Under the pieces are notes generated by a model that ran no database searches, was not told where the DNA came from, and was given only the letters and a program-made list of their open reading frames with translations. Of a stretch of DNA of 17,461 bases, positions 1 to 6,247 are shown piece after piece (positions within the stretch are counted from its first letter, which is position 1; each line of letters opens with the position of its first letter). This DNA comes from Anaerolineae bacterium. Its GTDB lineage: Bacteria; Chloroflexota; Anaerolineae; Epilineales; JAHCIE01. The position numbers were made by a program, and so were the translations under genes. The DNA lies in contig JAHCIE010000033.1 of assembly GCA_026129385.1 (NCBI GenBank), positions 1-17,461 on the forward strand. Direction: 5' to 3'.

Positions 1-1
1 G

Positions 2-94
2 ACGCCGACACCAGGGTTCATGCTCACGCCAGACGCCACCCCCACCCCGAGCGCGGCCAGCCTCTGGGAGAGGGTGCGCGGCGGCCAACCGTAG
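2..94 (+). CDS. Possible 3' end of an unidentified gene, partial
   Basis: A reading frame open from the window edge ends at a TAG at 92-94. Only about 30 residues are visible, rich in Pro, Thr and Ala and ending near LWERVRGGQP, and no family is recognisable. It stops 14 nt before the hairpin at 109-146, which would suit a gene ending there. The DNA also resembles a CCCC-rich/CTCTGGGAGAGGG non-coding stretch, so this may not be a gene. Confidence 0.2.
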   Translation, partial: TPTPGFMLTPDATPTPSAASLWERVRGGQP

Positions 95-108
95 GTCTGC
101 TGTGTAAG

Positions 109-146
109 GCAATCGCCTGAGGGTTCGCTAACCCTCGGGCGATTGC
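109..146. terminator. Long perfect stem-loop between convergent ends
   Basis: GCAATCGCC at 109-117 pairs with GGCGATTGC at 138-146, and GAGGGTT at 119-125 pairs with AACCCTC at 130-136. A single T-G wobble joins the two halves and the loop is CGCT, giving a 17-bp stem. It contains the stop codon of the minus-strand SnoaL-like gene (128-130) and its last codons. Neither side has a T tract, so it is not a textbook intrinsic terminator. It may end transcription from both sides or protect the 3' end of the mRNA. Confidence 0.5.
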
Positions 147-583
147 GGTGCGTCCTGGCTGTCGCCTGGCATCGGTATCGCCCCCAGCTGTTGCAGCAAA
201 CCCAGCCCATCCCACAGCGACCACTGCTCGGCGATTCTGTCGTCCTCGATGCGCGACAGGAACATGTTCGTCACATGGATTTCCTTGCCCGTGGGCAGGA
301 TACCCATGAACTCCCCGCTGTGCCTGGCGCGATGCGTAATGCGGCACGCCGCCATGTCGCCTTCTACGATGAGATGGTCGATTCGCATGTGGTGATCGGT
401 GAAGGCATTGTGAAACATGGCGAGCGCCGCCTCGTGCTCGTCGTGCCCAACCAGCTTACCCAAAGTGGCGTCATGGGAGACGCGGTGCGCGTGCGAGGTC
501 GCCCGGAAAGCCTGGGGATTGCGGGCATGCCACATCTCCTCGTTCTCCCGACGGATGATCGCGCGGACTTTCTCGTGATCCAT
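128..583 (-). CDS. SnoaL-like / NTF2-fold ester cyclase family protein
   Basis: This 151-residue protein has the layout of the SnoaL-like polyketide-cyclase family (NTF2 fold). The N-terminal helix carries NEEMWHARNPQAF. Mid-protein there is FHNAFTDHHMRIDHLIVEGDM, followed by the strand segment HSGEFMGILPTGKEI (about residues 88-102), then IEDDRIAEQWSLWDGLGLLQQLG. The GxLPTGK and EQWxxxDxLGLLQQLG patterns are typical of small cytosolic NTF2-fold cyclases or carriers whose substrate is usually unknown. The start is well supported, because AGGAGG at 588-593 lies four bases upstream of the ATG at 583. A TACAAT-like -10 occurs at 625-630 on the minus strand, but the -35 is poor. The stop codon lies inside the hairpin at 109-146. 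The gene is separated from the arsenic operon by about 97 nt. No role in polyketide synthesis is implied by the neighbours. Confidence 0.8.
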   Translation of the reverse strand: MDHEKVRAIIRRENEEMWHARNPQAFRATSHAHRVSHDATLGKLVGHDEHEAALAMFHNAFTDHHMRIDHLIVEGDMAACRITHRARHSGEFMGILPTGKEIHVTNMFLSRIEDDRIAEQWSLWDGLGLLQQLGAIPMPGDSQDAPQSPEG

Positions 584-680
584 GGGTCCTCCTGGGGATG
601 TATTGGCGACGGCAAGCGTGCTCTATTGTAGGCGATAGCTAACCTCCGTACACCGTGTCCGCGCGCATGGCGTCGCGTCG

Positions 681-1580
681 TCAGGTGGGTCCGCGCGCCA
701 GGGCGACGGCCGCCCGGACACTCGGCGCCACCTCTTCCGCGAACACCCTCATCTGGCGCACATGGTCCCTGGCAGGCCAGAAGATAAAGGTGTCCATTCC
801 CAACTCGACGGCGAGGCGCGTCAGTTCCTCCACCCAGTAGTCGACTGGTCCCACCAGGAACTGCTGTGGCGGCTCAGCCGTAATCTGCCCCATGACGTTG
901 TAGGCGCGGCGGATGTCCGCCGGTTGGCGGCCGGCGGCGAGGGCGGCCTGGTTGATGCGCTGCTGCATCTCTGGCAAGCGCTCGGGCGGCGTGTAGCTGG
1001 AACTGGGGACCCAGCCGTCGGCCAGCCGTCCCGTCAGCGCCAGCATCTTGGGGCCATAGGAACCCAGCCAAATCCCCATGGGATGCGCCGGGTGCGGTCC
1101 AGGATGCGCGCCGCGCACCTGGTAGTATTGGCCCGCGAAGCGCACGGAGGGCGCGTCGCTCCACAAGGCCCGGATGATCTGGATTGCCTCCTCTAACGCG
1201 CCGACGGCCTCAGCGCGGCTCCGTGACGGCCCGCCCATGGCTGTGATACCCTCCCAGAAGGCGCCCGCGCCAAGGCCAAGTTCCACCCGCCCGCCACTCA
1301 ACACGTCCAACGAGGCTGCGGCCTTGGCGAGCATGGCGGGCGGCCGTAGCGGCAGGTTGGCGACATTAGGGAAGAACCGCACGCGCTCCGTGGCCTGGGC
1401 GAGGGTCGCCATCAGCGTCCAGGTATCGAGGAACTTGGCATTGTAAGGGTGATCCTGAATGCCGATGAACTCCAGGCCGATGCCGTCGATGGCCTGCGCC
1501 AGGCGGATTGGCCAGGTGGGATCGGCCGCGGTGGGATCCACGTTCCCGCCGAACTCGATCGGTCGCCGCAGATCGTACAT
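681..1580 (-). CDS. LLM class (luciferase-like) flavin/F420-dependent oxidoreductase
   Basis: About 299 residues with the bacterial luciferase-like TIM-barrel pattern. It opens with MYDLRRPIEFGG, followed by AIDGIGLEFIGIQDHPY and ATERVRFFPNVANLPLRPPAMLAKAAASLD (in segments). LSGGRVELGLGAGAFW (about residues 95-110) and the phosphate/cofactor region WLGSYGPKMLALTGRLADGW follow. These fit the F420- or FMNH2-dependent LLM superfamily, but cofactor and substrate cannot be decided. Two ATGs compete. The one at 1586 directly abuts AAGGAG (1587-1592) with no spacer, while the one at 1580 has a 6-nt spacer, so I choose 1580. The gene begins 21 nt after the arsM stop and is likely the last gene of the arsenic operon. 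It is not ArsH, which has a flavodoxin-like fold. A role in oxidising or reducing methylated arsenicals is only suggested by position. Confidence 0.85.
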   Translation of the reverse strand: MYDLRRPIEFGGNVDPTAADPTWPIRLAQAIDGIGLEFIGIQDHPYNAKFLDTWTLMATLAQATERVRFFPNVANLPLRPPAMLAKAAASLDVLSGGRVELGLGAGAFWEGITAMGGPSRSRAEAVGALEEAIQIIRALWSDAPSVRFAGQYYQVRGAHPGPHPAHPMGIWLGSYGPKMLALTGRLADGWVPSSSYTPPERLPEMQQRINQAALAAGRQPADIRRAYNVMGQITAEPPQQFLVGPVDYWVEELTRLAVELGMDTFIFWPARDHVRQMRVFAEEVAPSVRAAVALARGPT

Positions 1581-1601
1581 AACCATCTCCTTGCCGAGAG
1601 C

Positions 1602-2387
1602 TTACTGAGGCTTGAACGCCCGCACTTTGAGGCTGTACAGGCCGCCCAACTCACCGTCGTCGCTGTCGCTGGACCGCGCCAATGCCTCGACCCTCTCGAA
1701 GCCCGCGGCCGCCATCTTCGCCAGGTATTCGCTCTCCGGCAGCGCGCCGGCGATGCAGCCCGCCCAAAGCTCCAGGTCGCGCTTCACATCGGCGGGCAAG
1801 TTGCCGGTCGTCACCATGTCCGATACCACCAGCCGACCGCCGGGCTTCAGGACGCGCAGCGCCTCGCGAAACACCGCATCCTTGTCCGTCGACAGGTTGA
1901 TGACGCAGTTGGAGATAATCAGGTCCACGCTGTCGGTCTCGACGGGTAGGTTTTCGATGAAGCCCTGGCGAAACTCTGCGTTGACCACGGCCATGCGCGC
2001 GGCGGCGTCGCGCGCCCGCGTCAACATGGCCGGCGTCATGTCCACGCCGATCACGTGGCCTGTTGACCCGACGGCGCGTGCTGCGATGAAACAGTCCAGC
2101 CCGCCGCCACTACCCAGGTCCAGCACCGTCTCGCCCGGCTGAGGCTGGGCGAAGGCGATGGGGTTGCCGCAGCCGAGGCTGAACGTCGCCACCTCCTCGG
2201 CCAGCCCCGTCAACTCCTCGCTGCTGTAATACACTGTCCCCGACGTGGGGTCGGCGGGTGCGGCCTCACCGCAGCACGACGATGCCGATGGTCCACAGCA
2301 ACTCCCGCTCGTGGTCGCGGCCGTCGCATATCGTTCGCGTACCGCTGCGCGTACCGTGTCCGTATCCATCAGGTTCAAGTCTGACAC
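1602..2387 (-). CDS. arsM: Arsenite S-adenosylmethionine methyltransferase
   Basis: This enzyme methylates As(III) with SAM in the cytosol, giving methylated arsenicals that can leave the cell. The 261-residue protein has the Cys-rich N-terminus GSCCGPSASSCCGEA and the SAM-binding loop VLDLGSGGGLDCF. The three ArsM arsenic-binding cysteines sit in family-typical settings: SLGCGNP, ISNCVINLSTDK and ELWAGCIAGAL. The post-I region has HVIGVDMTPAML and the C-terminal part LRVLKPGGRLVVSDMV. I choose the GTG at 2385-2387 because AAGGAGG (2393-2399) lies 5 nt upstream; an in-frame ATG at 2369 is the alternative. The open frame runs on upstream to 2804 only because arsC is frameshifted into it; this is not a true fusion. 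arsM follows the arsC stop by 17 nt and precedes the LLM gene by 21 nt, so it belongs to the ars operon. Confidence 0.93.
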   Translation of the reverse strand: MSDLNLMDTDTVRAAVRERYATAATTSGSCCGPSASSCCGEAAPADPTSGTVYYSSEELTGLAEEVATFSLGCGNPIAFAQPQPGETVLDLGSGGGLDCFIAARAVGSTGHVIGVDMTPAMLTRARDAAARMAVVNAEFRQGFIENLPVETDSVDLIISNCVINLSTDKDAVFREALRVLKPGGRLVVSDMVTTGNLPADVKRDLELWAGCIAGALPESEYLAKMAAAGFERVEALARSSDSDDGELGGLYSLKVRAFKPQ

Positions 2388-2404
2388 ACCATCCTCCTTG
2401 TATC

Positions 2405-2821
2405 TCACGCATGACTGGTCTGGGCGACAAACTCGCCCAGCCAGATATCGATCTCGTCCCGTACCCGTCGAAACACGGCCAGTCGCGCCTCCGTGGCGCC
2501 GACAGCCGCGGCGGGGTCCTCGAAGCTGTGATGCAGCCGCTCGCCCGCGCCGGGGAAACACGGGCAATGCCTCGTTGGCATTGTCGCAGACGGTGATGAC
2601 GTAATCGAAGGGTTGCCTGACGAACTCATCGACGCCCTTGCTGCGCGCCGTCGAGATGTCGATACCGCGCTCAGCCATGACCGCCACCGCCAGTGGGTTG
2701 AGGCCCTTCGGCTCCGTCCCCGCGCTGTAGACCGCGTAGCTTATCGCCGCCCCGCCCGCAGCAGCGCCTCCGCCATCTGTGACCGCGCCGAGTTCCCCGT
2801 GCACAGAATCAGCACCCGCAT
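2405..2821 (-). CDS. arsC: Arsenate reductase, low-molecular-weight phosphatase type (frameshifted)
   Basis: Reduces arsenate to arsenite using thioredoxin-type electrons. The gene starts MRVLILCTGNSARSQMAEALL, carrying the CX5R P-loop (Cys7). It continues in a second frame through VYSAGTEPKGLNPLAVAVM and GIDISTARSKGVDEF to VITVCDNANEA, then in a third frame as CPCFPGAGERLHHSFEDPA and a C-terminal helix ending at the TGA at 2405-2407. The frames change at about 2745-2760 (a G/C-rich run) and about 2575. Removing one T at the second site puts a cysteine seven residues after the CDNA cysteine. This is the Cys82/Cys89 spacing of the S. aureus-type enzyme, so the restored protein has all three catalytic cysteines. 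Total length is about 138 codons, normal for the family. The start overlaps the end of arsN by 13 nt. The breaks look like sequence errors; a true pseudogene is possible. Confidence 0.88.
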
Positions 2822-3313
2822 CGGCCCATCACCCCTGCCAGTGTGTTTGCTCCATTGCTTACTCCCCAATCTCCAAGCTCTTTCTCCATCACCCGCGCCG
2901 ACTGCGGGCACACCGATGTGAACTCCACCGACGCCTGTACGGCCGGCGCGATGGCCTCCCGCGCAACGGGGCGGAAGCCGAGGCGGGGGAAGTAGTCGCC
3001 AGCGGTGTCGGGGTGAGGAGATATACGCGCACGACGTGGGAGTCGGCGGCCAGTTCCAGCGCGGCTGTTGCCAGTTGACGACCCAGACCCTGCCTCGATA
3101 TTTGGGCGCGATGGCCACTGAGCGCAGTAGCGCGTTGTCGCCGTACACCTTCAGCGCCGCGCTGCCGAATTCACCTGCTCGCCATCGCGGGCAACCAGGG
3201 CGTGGGTGAAACACGCGGCCAGGCCATCGGGCGGCAGACCTACCTGCGCCAGCAGCGCCAGCACCGATGGTGCATCCCCCCGCCGTTCGCTCGATCAAAG
3301 GCGTGTGCTCCAT
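2809..3313 (-). CDS. arsN: Arsenic-associated GNAT acetyltransferase, ArsN type (multiply frameshifted)
   Basis: Reading across frames gives a complete ArsN1-like protein. It starts MEHTPLIERTAG, then LALLAQVGLPPDGLA, THALVARDGEQV and SAALKVYGDNALLRSVAIAP. The acetyl-CoA site is KYRG-GLGRQLATAALELA. Then come VRVYLLT, DTAGDYFPRLGFRPV, and the hallmark VEFTSVCPQSARVMEKEL near the C-terminus. The VYGDxALLRS and FTSxCPxSAxxM patterns are characteristic of the GNATs found in ars operons, reported to acetylate arsenical compounds such as phosphinothricin-like arsinothricin in some members. Frames break near 3276-3281 (a run of six C on the plus strand), 3165-3175, 3088-3095 and 3008-3014. The ATG at 3313 has GAGGGG about 9 nt upstream. 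The stop (TGA 2809-2811) overlaps the arsC start, showing translational coupling. The number of breaks makes sequence error the likeliest reason, given the intact conserved residues. Confidence 0.8.
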
Positions 3314-3406
3314 CGTCGCTTCCCCTCCATCCTTGATCATCCGGGCGATGCCTGAGGCCACAGCCGCCAGGCTATTGCTGCGAAGCCCGCGGGCTACAGA
3401 GCAGTC

Positions 3407-3748
3407 TCACCACCACGCGAGCGGGATTAGCAGCACTCGCCGGGTAGCCTCAAGCTCTTGCGTCAATATTGTTACCTGTTCGCGCAGCCAGCGCAGCGTA
3501 TCCTCGTTGAGGCAGTAGCAGCGTGCCGGCCCATCGACTGTACCCGCCACGATGCCGGCCTCGCGCAGCACCTTGAGATGCTCGCTGACGGTCGATTGGG
3601 CCAGATTGCTGAAGGCGACCAGATCGCCGGGTACGCACTGGGGATGTTCGGCCATGTAGCGCACCATCTGCATCCGCAGCGGGCTGCTCCATGGCACGAA
3701 AGAGGGCGACGAGACGCTCGTCATCATTCGTCAGGCAATTGTTTTCAT
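3407..3748 (-). CDS. arsR: ArsR-family metalloregulator (frameshifted near N-terminus)
   Basis: Winged-helix repressor expected to leave the ars promoter when arsenite binds. The intact part includes SPLRMQMVRYMAEHPQC, the helix-turn-helix NLAQSTVSEHLKVLREAGIV, the wing GTVDGPARCYCL, and a C-terminal helix ending RRVLLIPLAWW. Possible As(III) ligands are the Cys of HPQC and the CYC pair, but no ligand set can be fixed. An ORF begins at 3727, but DERLVALFRAM, the expected residues before SSPLRM, lies in another frame. An extra G near 3691-3694 and a missing base near 3740 explain this. The likelier start is the ATG at 3748, with GGAGG at 3756-3760 seven bases upstream. It is first in the operon; arsN follows after a 93-nt gap. 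Confidence 0.87.
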
Positions 3749-3780
3749 CTTCAGGCCTCCATCGTAAAAACCGATTATCG

Positions 3781-3812
3781 TCATTTTAATGATAGAAAAA
3801 CATGGTTGTCAA
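3781..3812 (-). promoter_or_regulatory. ars operon promoter with dyad operator
   Basis: On the minus strand a perfect TTGACA (-35, 3807-3812) is followed after 18 bp by TAAAAT (-10, 3783-3788). The -10 is covered by the dyad TCATT-TT-AATGA at 3781-3792. An AT-rich inverted repeat over the -10 is where ArsR repressors commonly bind. The -35 lies about 27 nt from the queA stop codon, so this promoter sits between queA and arsR on the same strand. Confidence 0.7.
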
Positions 3813-3839
3813 GGGGGAGGAGGGGGGAATCTGGGGAGT

Positions 3840-4919
3840 TCACAGAATTAACATCGCGTCGCCGAAGCTGAAGAAGCGGTAGTCGCCCCCAATGGCGCGG
3901 TAGGCATCCCATATCAGCTCGCGGCCCGTGAACGCCGCGACAAGCATCAGCAGGGTCGAGCGCGGCAAGTGGAAGTTGGTGATCATAGCGTCAACGGTGC
4001 GGAAGGTGAAGCCCGGCATGATGAACAGCCGTGTCCAGCCGCTGTAGGCGGCGATGGGCGCGTGCGCGGCGGGCGGAGCCAGCGCGGTGAAGTCGCGCGG
4101 CTGGCCGGGGTCGATGCCCGCCGCGGCCAGCGCCGCCGACTCCAGCACCCGCACCGCCGTCGTGCCCACCGCCATCACCCGCCCGCCGCTCGCCCACGTC
4201 GCGTTGATGCGCTCGGCGGTCGCCGCGCTCAACTCGGCCCACTCGCTGTGCATGACGTGCTGGCGGGCGTCCGCGACCTCGACGGGGCGGAAGGTGTCCA
4301 GGCCTACGTGCAGAGTCACGAAGGCGAAGTCGACGCCTTGCTCGGCCAGGCGCGCCATGAGGGGCGGCGTGAAGTGCAGGCCCGCCGTAGGCGCGGCCGC
4401 CGAGCCGATGACGCGGCTGTAGACGGTCTGGTAGCGCTCGGTCAGCCAACGGCTCGTGGATGTAGGGCGGCAGGGGCGTCTCGCCCAGGCGGTCGAGGAA
4501 CGGCTCGATGGGCCTAGCGAAGCGCACCAGTCGCCCGCCCGCCTCCGTCTCGCCGACGATCTCGGCCGTCGTCGCGCCGTCGCCCAGAATCAGCTGCAGG
4601 CCGGGCCGCAGGCGGTGGCCGCGCGCGAGGGTCTCCCAGGTCACGCCGTCCAGGGGCTTGAGGAGTAGCAACTCGACCTGGCCGCCGCTGGCCTTGCGGG
4701 CGTGGAGGCGGGCCGGTCGCACTCGGCTGTCGTTGGCGACGAGCAGGTCGCCCGGCCGCAGAAAGGCGGGCAGGTCGCGGAAGGCATGGTGGCTGAGGGC
4801 ACGGGCGGCGCGGTCCACCACCAGCAGCCGCGATGAGTCGCGTGGCTCGATGGGTGTCTGGGCGATGCGCTCGCGGGCAGGTGGTAGTCGAAGTCGTGGG
4901 TGGCGAGGGGCGTGGTCAT
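3840..4919 (-). CDS. queA: S-adenosylmethionine:tRNA ribosyltransferase-isomerase (frameshifted)
   Basis: QueA transfers and isomerises the ribosyl part of SAM onto preQ1-tRNA to make epoxyqueuosine. Read across frames, the protein starts MTTPLATHDFDYHLP. It continues as ERIAQTPIEPRDSSRLLVVDR, LPAFLRPGDLLVANDSRVRPARL and GGQVELLLLKPL (each a separate block), then PPYIHEPLAD. After the second break come ERYQTVYSRVIGSAAAPTAGLHFT, VTLHVGLDTFRPV and MITNFHLPRSTLLMLVAAF; all are QueA hallmarks. Breaks lie near 4871-4878 and 4433. The total span of 360 codons matches the usual family length. No good ribosome binding site precedes the ATG at 4919. The stop is at 3840-3842, just before the ars promoter. 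Confidence 0.92.
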
Positions 4920-4963
4920 GGGTCAGCCATATGGATGATAGGTGGTCCGCAATCCGAACGAAA

Positions 4964-4991
4964 AGCATAGTCTCTGCCTGATTACGGTCAA
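4964..4991 (-). promoter_or_regulatory. queA: Candidate queA promoter
   Basis: On the minus strand TTGACC (4986-4991) and TATGCT (4964-4969) are separated by 16 bp, about 45 nt upstream of the queA start. It is back to back with the stronger plus-strand promoter at 4999-5028. The -10 matches only four of six consensus bases. Confidence 0.4.
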
Positions 4992-4998
4992 CTTCCTG

Positions 4999-5028
4999 TT
5001 GACATGGTCGCAGCGGGTGTGATACAAT
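4999..5028 (+). promoter_or_regulatory. Strong housekeeping-type promoter of the ABC/GNAT operon leader
   Basis: TTGACA at 4999-5004, an 18-bp spacer and TACAAT at 5023-5028. Transcription would start near 5035, about 300 nt before the first operon gene at 5337. Such a strong promoter placed far from the gene implies control after initiation. Confidence 0.8.
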
Positions 5029-5058
5029 CTCGCCAACATCAGTAAGGAGGTGACGGCA

Positions 5059-5319
5059 ATGCGCTACGGCTTCATCATCGGCCTGTTCGTTGTTCCGGTC
5101 GCAGGTTCCAAGTCTCATAGCTGTAGTGCGCCCGTTCACCTCATTAGGCCTACCTATCCACCGTGGGCGCGCTACCTGCCCACGGTGTTATCGTGCCTTG
5201 CTGGACTGGGTCTGCCGTGGGCCACCTGTCTGGCGCCACGGCATTTTTTTTGTGCCCGCGCTCGCACTGAACCCAAGCGTGTCAACCCGAACATCTGGTG
5301 GGGCTGGCACTCACGCTGA
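5059..5319 (+). CDS. Leader-peptide ORF upstream of the ABC operon
   Basis: The ATG at 5059 has an almost ideal ribosome binding site (AAGGAGG at 5044-5050, 8-nt spacing), so translation initiation is very plausible. The peptide starts MRYGFIIGLFVVPVAGSKS. The LFVV segment (residues 9-12) resembles the IFVI and IAVV stalling motifs of macrolide-sensing Erm leader peptides. In the given sequence the frame stays open through the terminator to TGA at 5317-5319, which is unusual for a leader peptide, and the later part does not look like protein. One missing base near 5105-5115 would end it at the TAG at 5117-5119, giving about 20 residues. That is plausible because neighbouring genes carry many indels. 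The exact end is unknown. Confidence 0.4.
   Translation: MRYGFIIGLFVVPVAGSKSHSCSAPVHLIRPTYPPWARYLPTVLSCLAGLGLPWATCLAPRHFFCARARTEPKRVNPNIWWGWHSR
5213..5251 (+). terminator. Rho-independent terminator inside the operon leader
   Basis: TGCCGTGG (5213-5220) pairs with CCACGGCA (5236-5243), and GCCA (5221-5224) pairs with TGGC (5231-5234), with a bulged G at 5235 and a 6-nt loop. Eight T follow at 5244-5251. It lies 85 nt before the ATPase start and after no complete gene, so it acts as a conditional stop rather than a gene-end terminator. Confidence 0.87.
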
Positions 5320-5336
5320 CTGAGGAGGACACACGC

Positions 5337-6214
5337 ATGGTGCAAACACGGCCGTTTCCCCTCCGCCAGGCCCTGTTGGCCACCGAGCCGGCTGGCCCGG
5401 TGGCCCTGGAGGTACGGGAAGTCGTCAAGGCGTTCGACGGTCAGCAGACGGGCAGTTGGTGGCAGCGTGTACGTGGCAAGGCCCCCGCTGCGGGAGCCAG
5501 GTACGAGCCGTTGACCACGTCAGCTTCTCCGTTCGACGCGGCGAGATCTTCGGCATTCTCGGCCCCAACGGGTCGGGCAAGTCGACCTTGATTCTGTCTC
5601 ATCTCAACCCCTGCTCATTCCCGACGCGGGTCAGATTACGGTCTTCGGCTACGACGTCGAGCGCGATGCGCAGTGAAGCGTATCATCAACCGGGTCTCCG
5701 TGAGGCGCCTTCTTCAAGAAGCTCTCAGCCCGATGGAGAACCTGCTGTACGCCGGCCGACTATACGGTCTGGATGGCGATACCATTCGCGAGCAGAGCAT
5801 CCAGATCCTGACACGGTCAGCTGGTGCGTCCCCTCTACGCGCCGGTCGAGGAGATGTCGCGGGGCATGCAGCAAAAGGTTGCCATCGCTCGCGCCTTCCT
5901 GTCGTCGCCGACGCTCCTGCTGCTGGACGAGCCAACGACTGGGCTGGACCCGCGCTCCAAGCGCGAGGTGCAGGCCTTTGTCGAGGAGTTGCGCGACAGC
6001 CACGACGCGACAGTGCTACTGACTACCCACGACATGGATGAGGCCGAGGCGCTATGTGAGCGCATCGCCATCATCGAGGGCGGCAGAATCGTGGCCCTCG
6101 ATACCTTGGGTTTGGCCTGAAGGCGATGTGATTGCCCGTAACGGTCACGAACCAACGCGCGCATTCTGACGGGCAAACACGCTGGCGCTCGCGCACGACG
6201 AGGTGGCCGTCTGA
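5337..6214 (+). CDS. ABC transporter ATP-binding protein, DrrA type (multiply frameshifted)
   Basis: Nucleotide-binding subunit of an ABC-2 exporter; it powers efflux by the permease at 7227. Across frames: MVQTRPFPLRQ, VALEVREVVKAFDGQ, then AVDHVSFSVRRGEIFGILG with Walker A GPNGSGKST (5561-5587). Next are IPDAGQITVFGYDVERDAQ, KRIINRVSV and SPMENLLYAGRLYGL. The signature MSRGMQQKVAIARAF, Walker B LLLLDEPTTGLD and H-loop LLTTHDMDEAEAL follow. After the apparent stop at 6118, NGHEPT, LTGK and LALAHDEVAV continue in other frames to TGA 6212-6214, matching DrrA C-termini. The frame changes at least six times (about 5500, 5595, 5670, 5700-5720, 5820, 6108, 6165). GAGGAGG at 5322-5328 gives an 8-nt spacing to the ATG at 5337. 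All catalytic motifs survive, so errors are likelier than decay. Substrate is unknown. Confidence 0.87.
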
Positions 6215-6247
6215 GAGGCGTCGACCGCTATCGACGAGGAGCCACCG

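Larger units (their letters stand above)
5035..5336 (+). promoter_or_regulatory. Attenuator-type leader RNA of the ABC exporter/GNAT operon
   Basis: About 300 nt between the promoter and the ATPase start contain, in order: a Shine-Dalgarno AAGGAGGTGA (5044-5053); a small ORF from 5059; TCACCTCATTA (5136-5146), which can pair with 10 of 11 bases of 5043-5053; hairpin 1:2 (CACCGTGGGC 5159-5168 with GCCCACGGTG 5178-5187); and a terminator, 3:4 (5213-5243 plus T8). GCCCACGG of segment 2 (5178-5185) is also a perfect complement of CCGTGGGC in segment 3 (5215-5222). Pairing 2:3 would therefore prevent the terminator, and 1:2 would permit it. This mutually exclusive set is the usual mark of translation- or ligand-controlled attenuation. 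The pairings are seen in the sequence; the trigger is inferred. It could instead be a ligand-binding riboswitch, though no known class is recognised. Confidence 0.72.

Noticed and set aside
24..347. Minus-strand frame at the left edge.
   Set aside because: It lies antisense to or overlaps the SnoaL-like gene out of frame, and has low-complexity Arg/Pro-rich content.
1602..2804. A single 400-residue ArsC-ArsM fusion protein.
   Set aside because: The open frame joins only because arsC is frameshifted twice. arsC has its own downstream frame and stop at 2405, and arsM has its own ribosome binding site and GTG start at 2387.
3384..3395. Palindrome AGCCCGCGGGCT between arsR and arsN.
   Set aside because: It has no loop, no T tract and no link to a promoter; a 12-bp GC palindrome is not remarkable in this composition.
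5050..5319. An 89-residue protein-coding gene before the ATPase.
   Set aside because: The second half runs through two hairpins and a terminator with eight T and has no protein-like character. Only the first roughly 20 codons look like a leader peptide.
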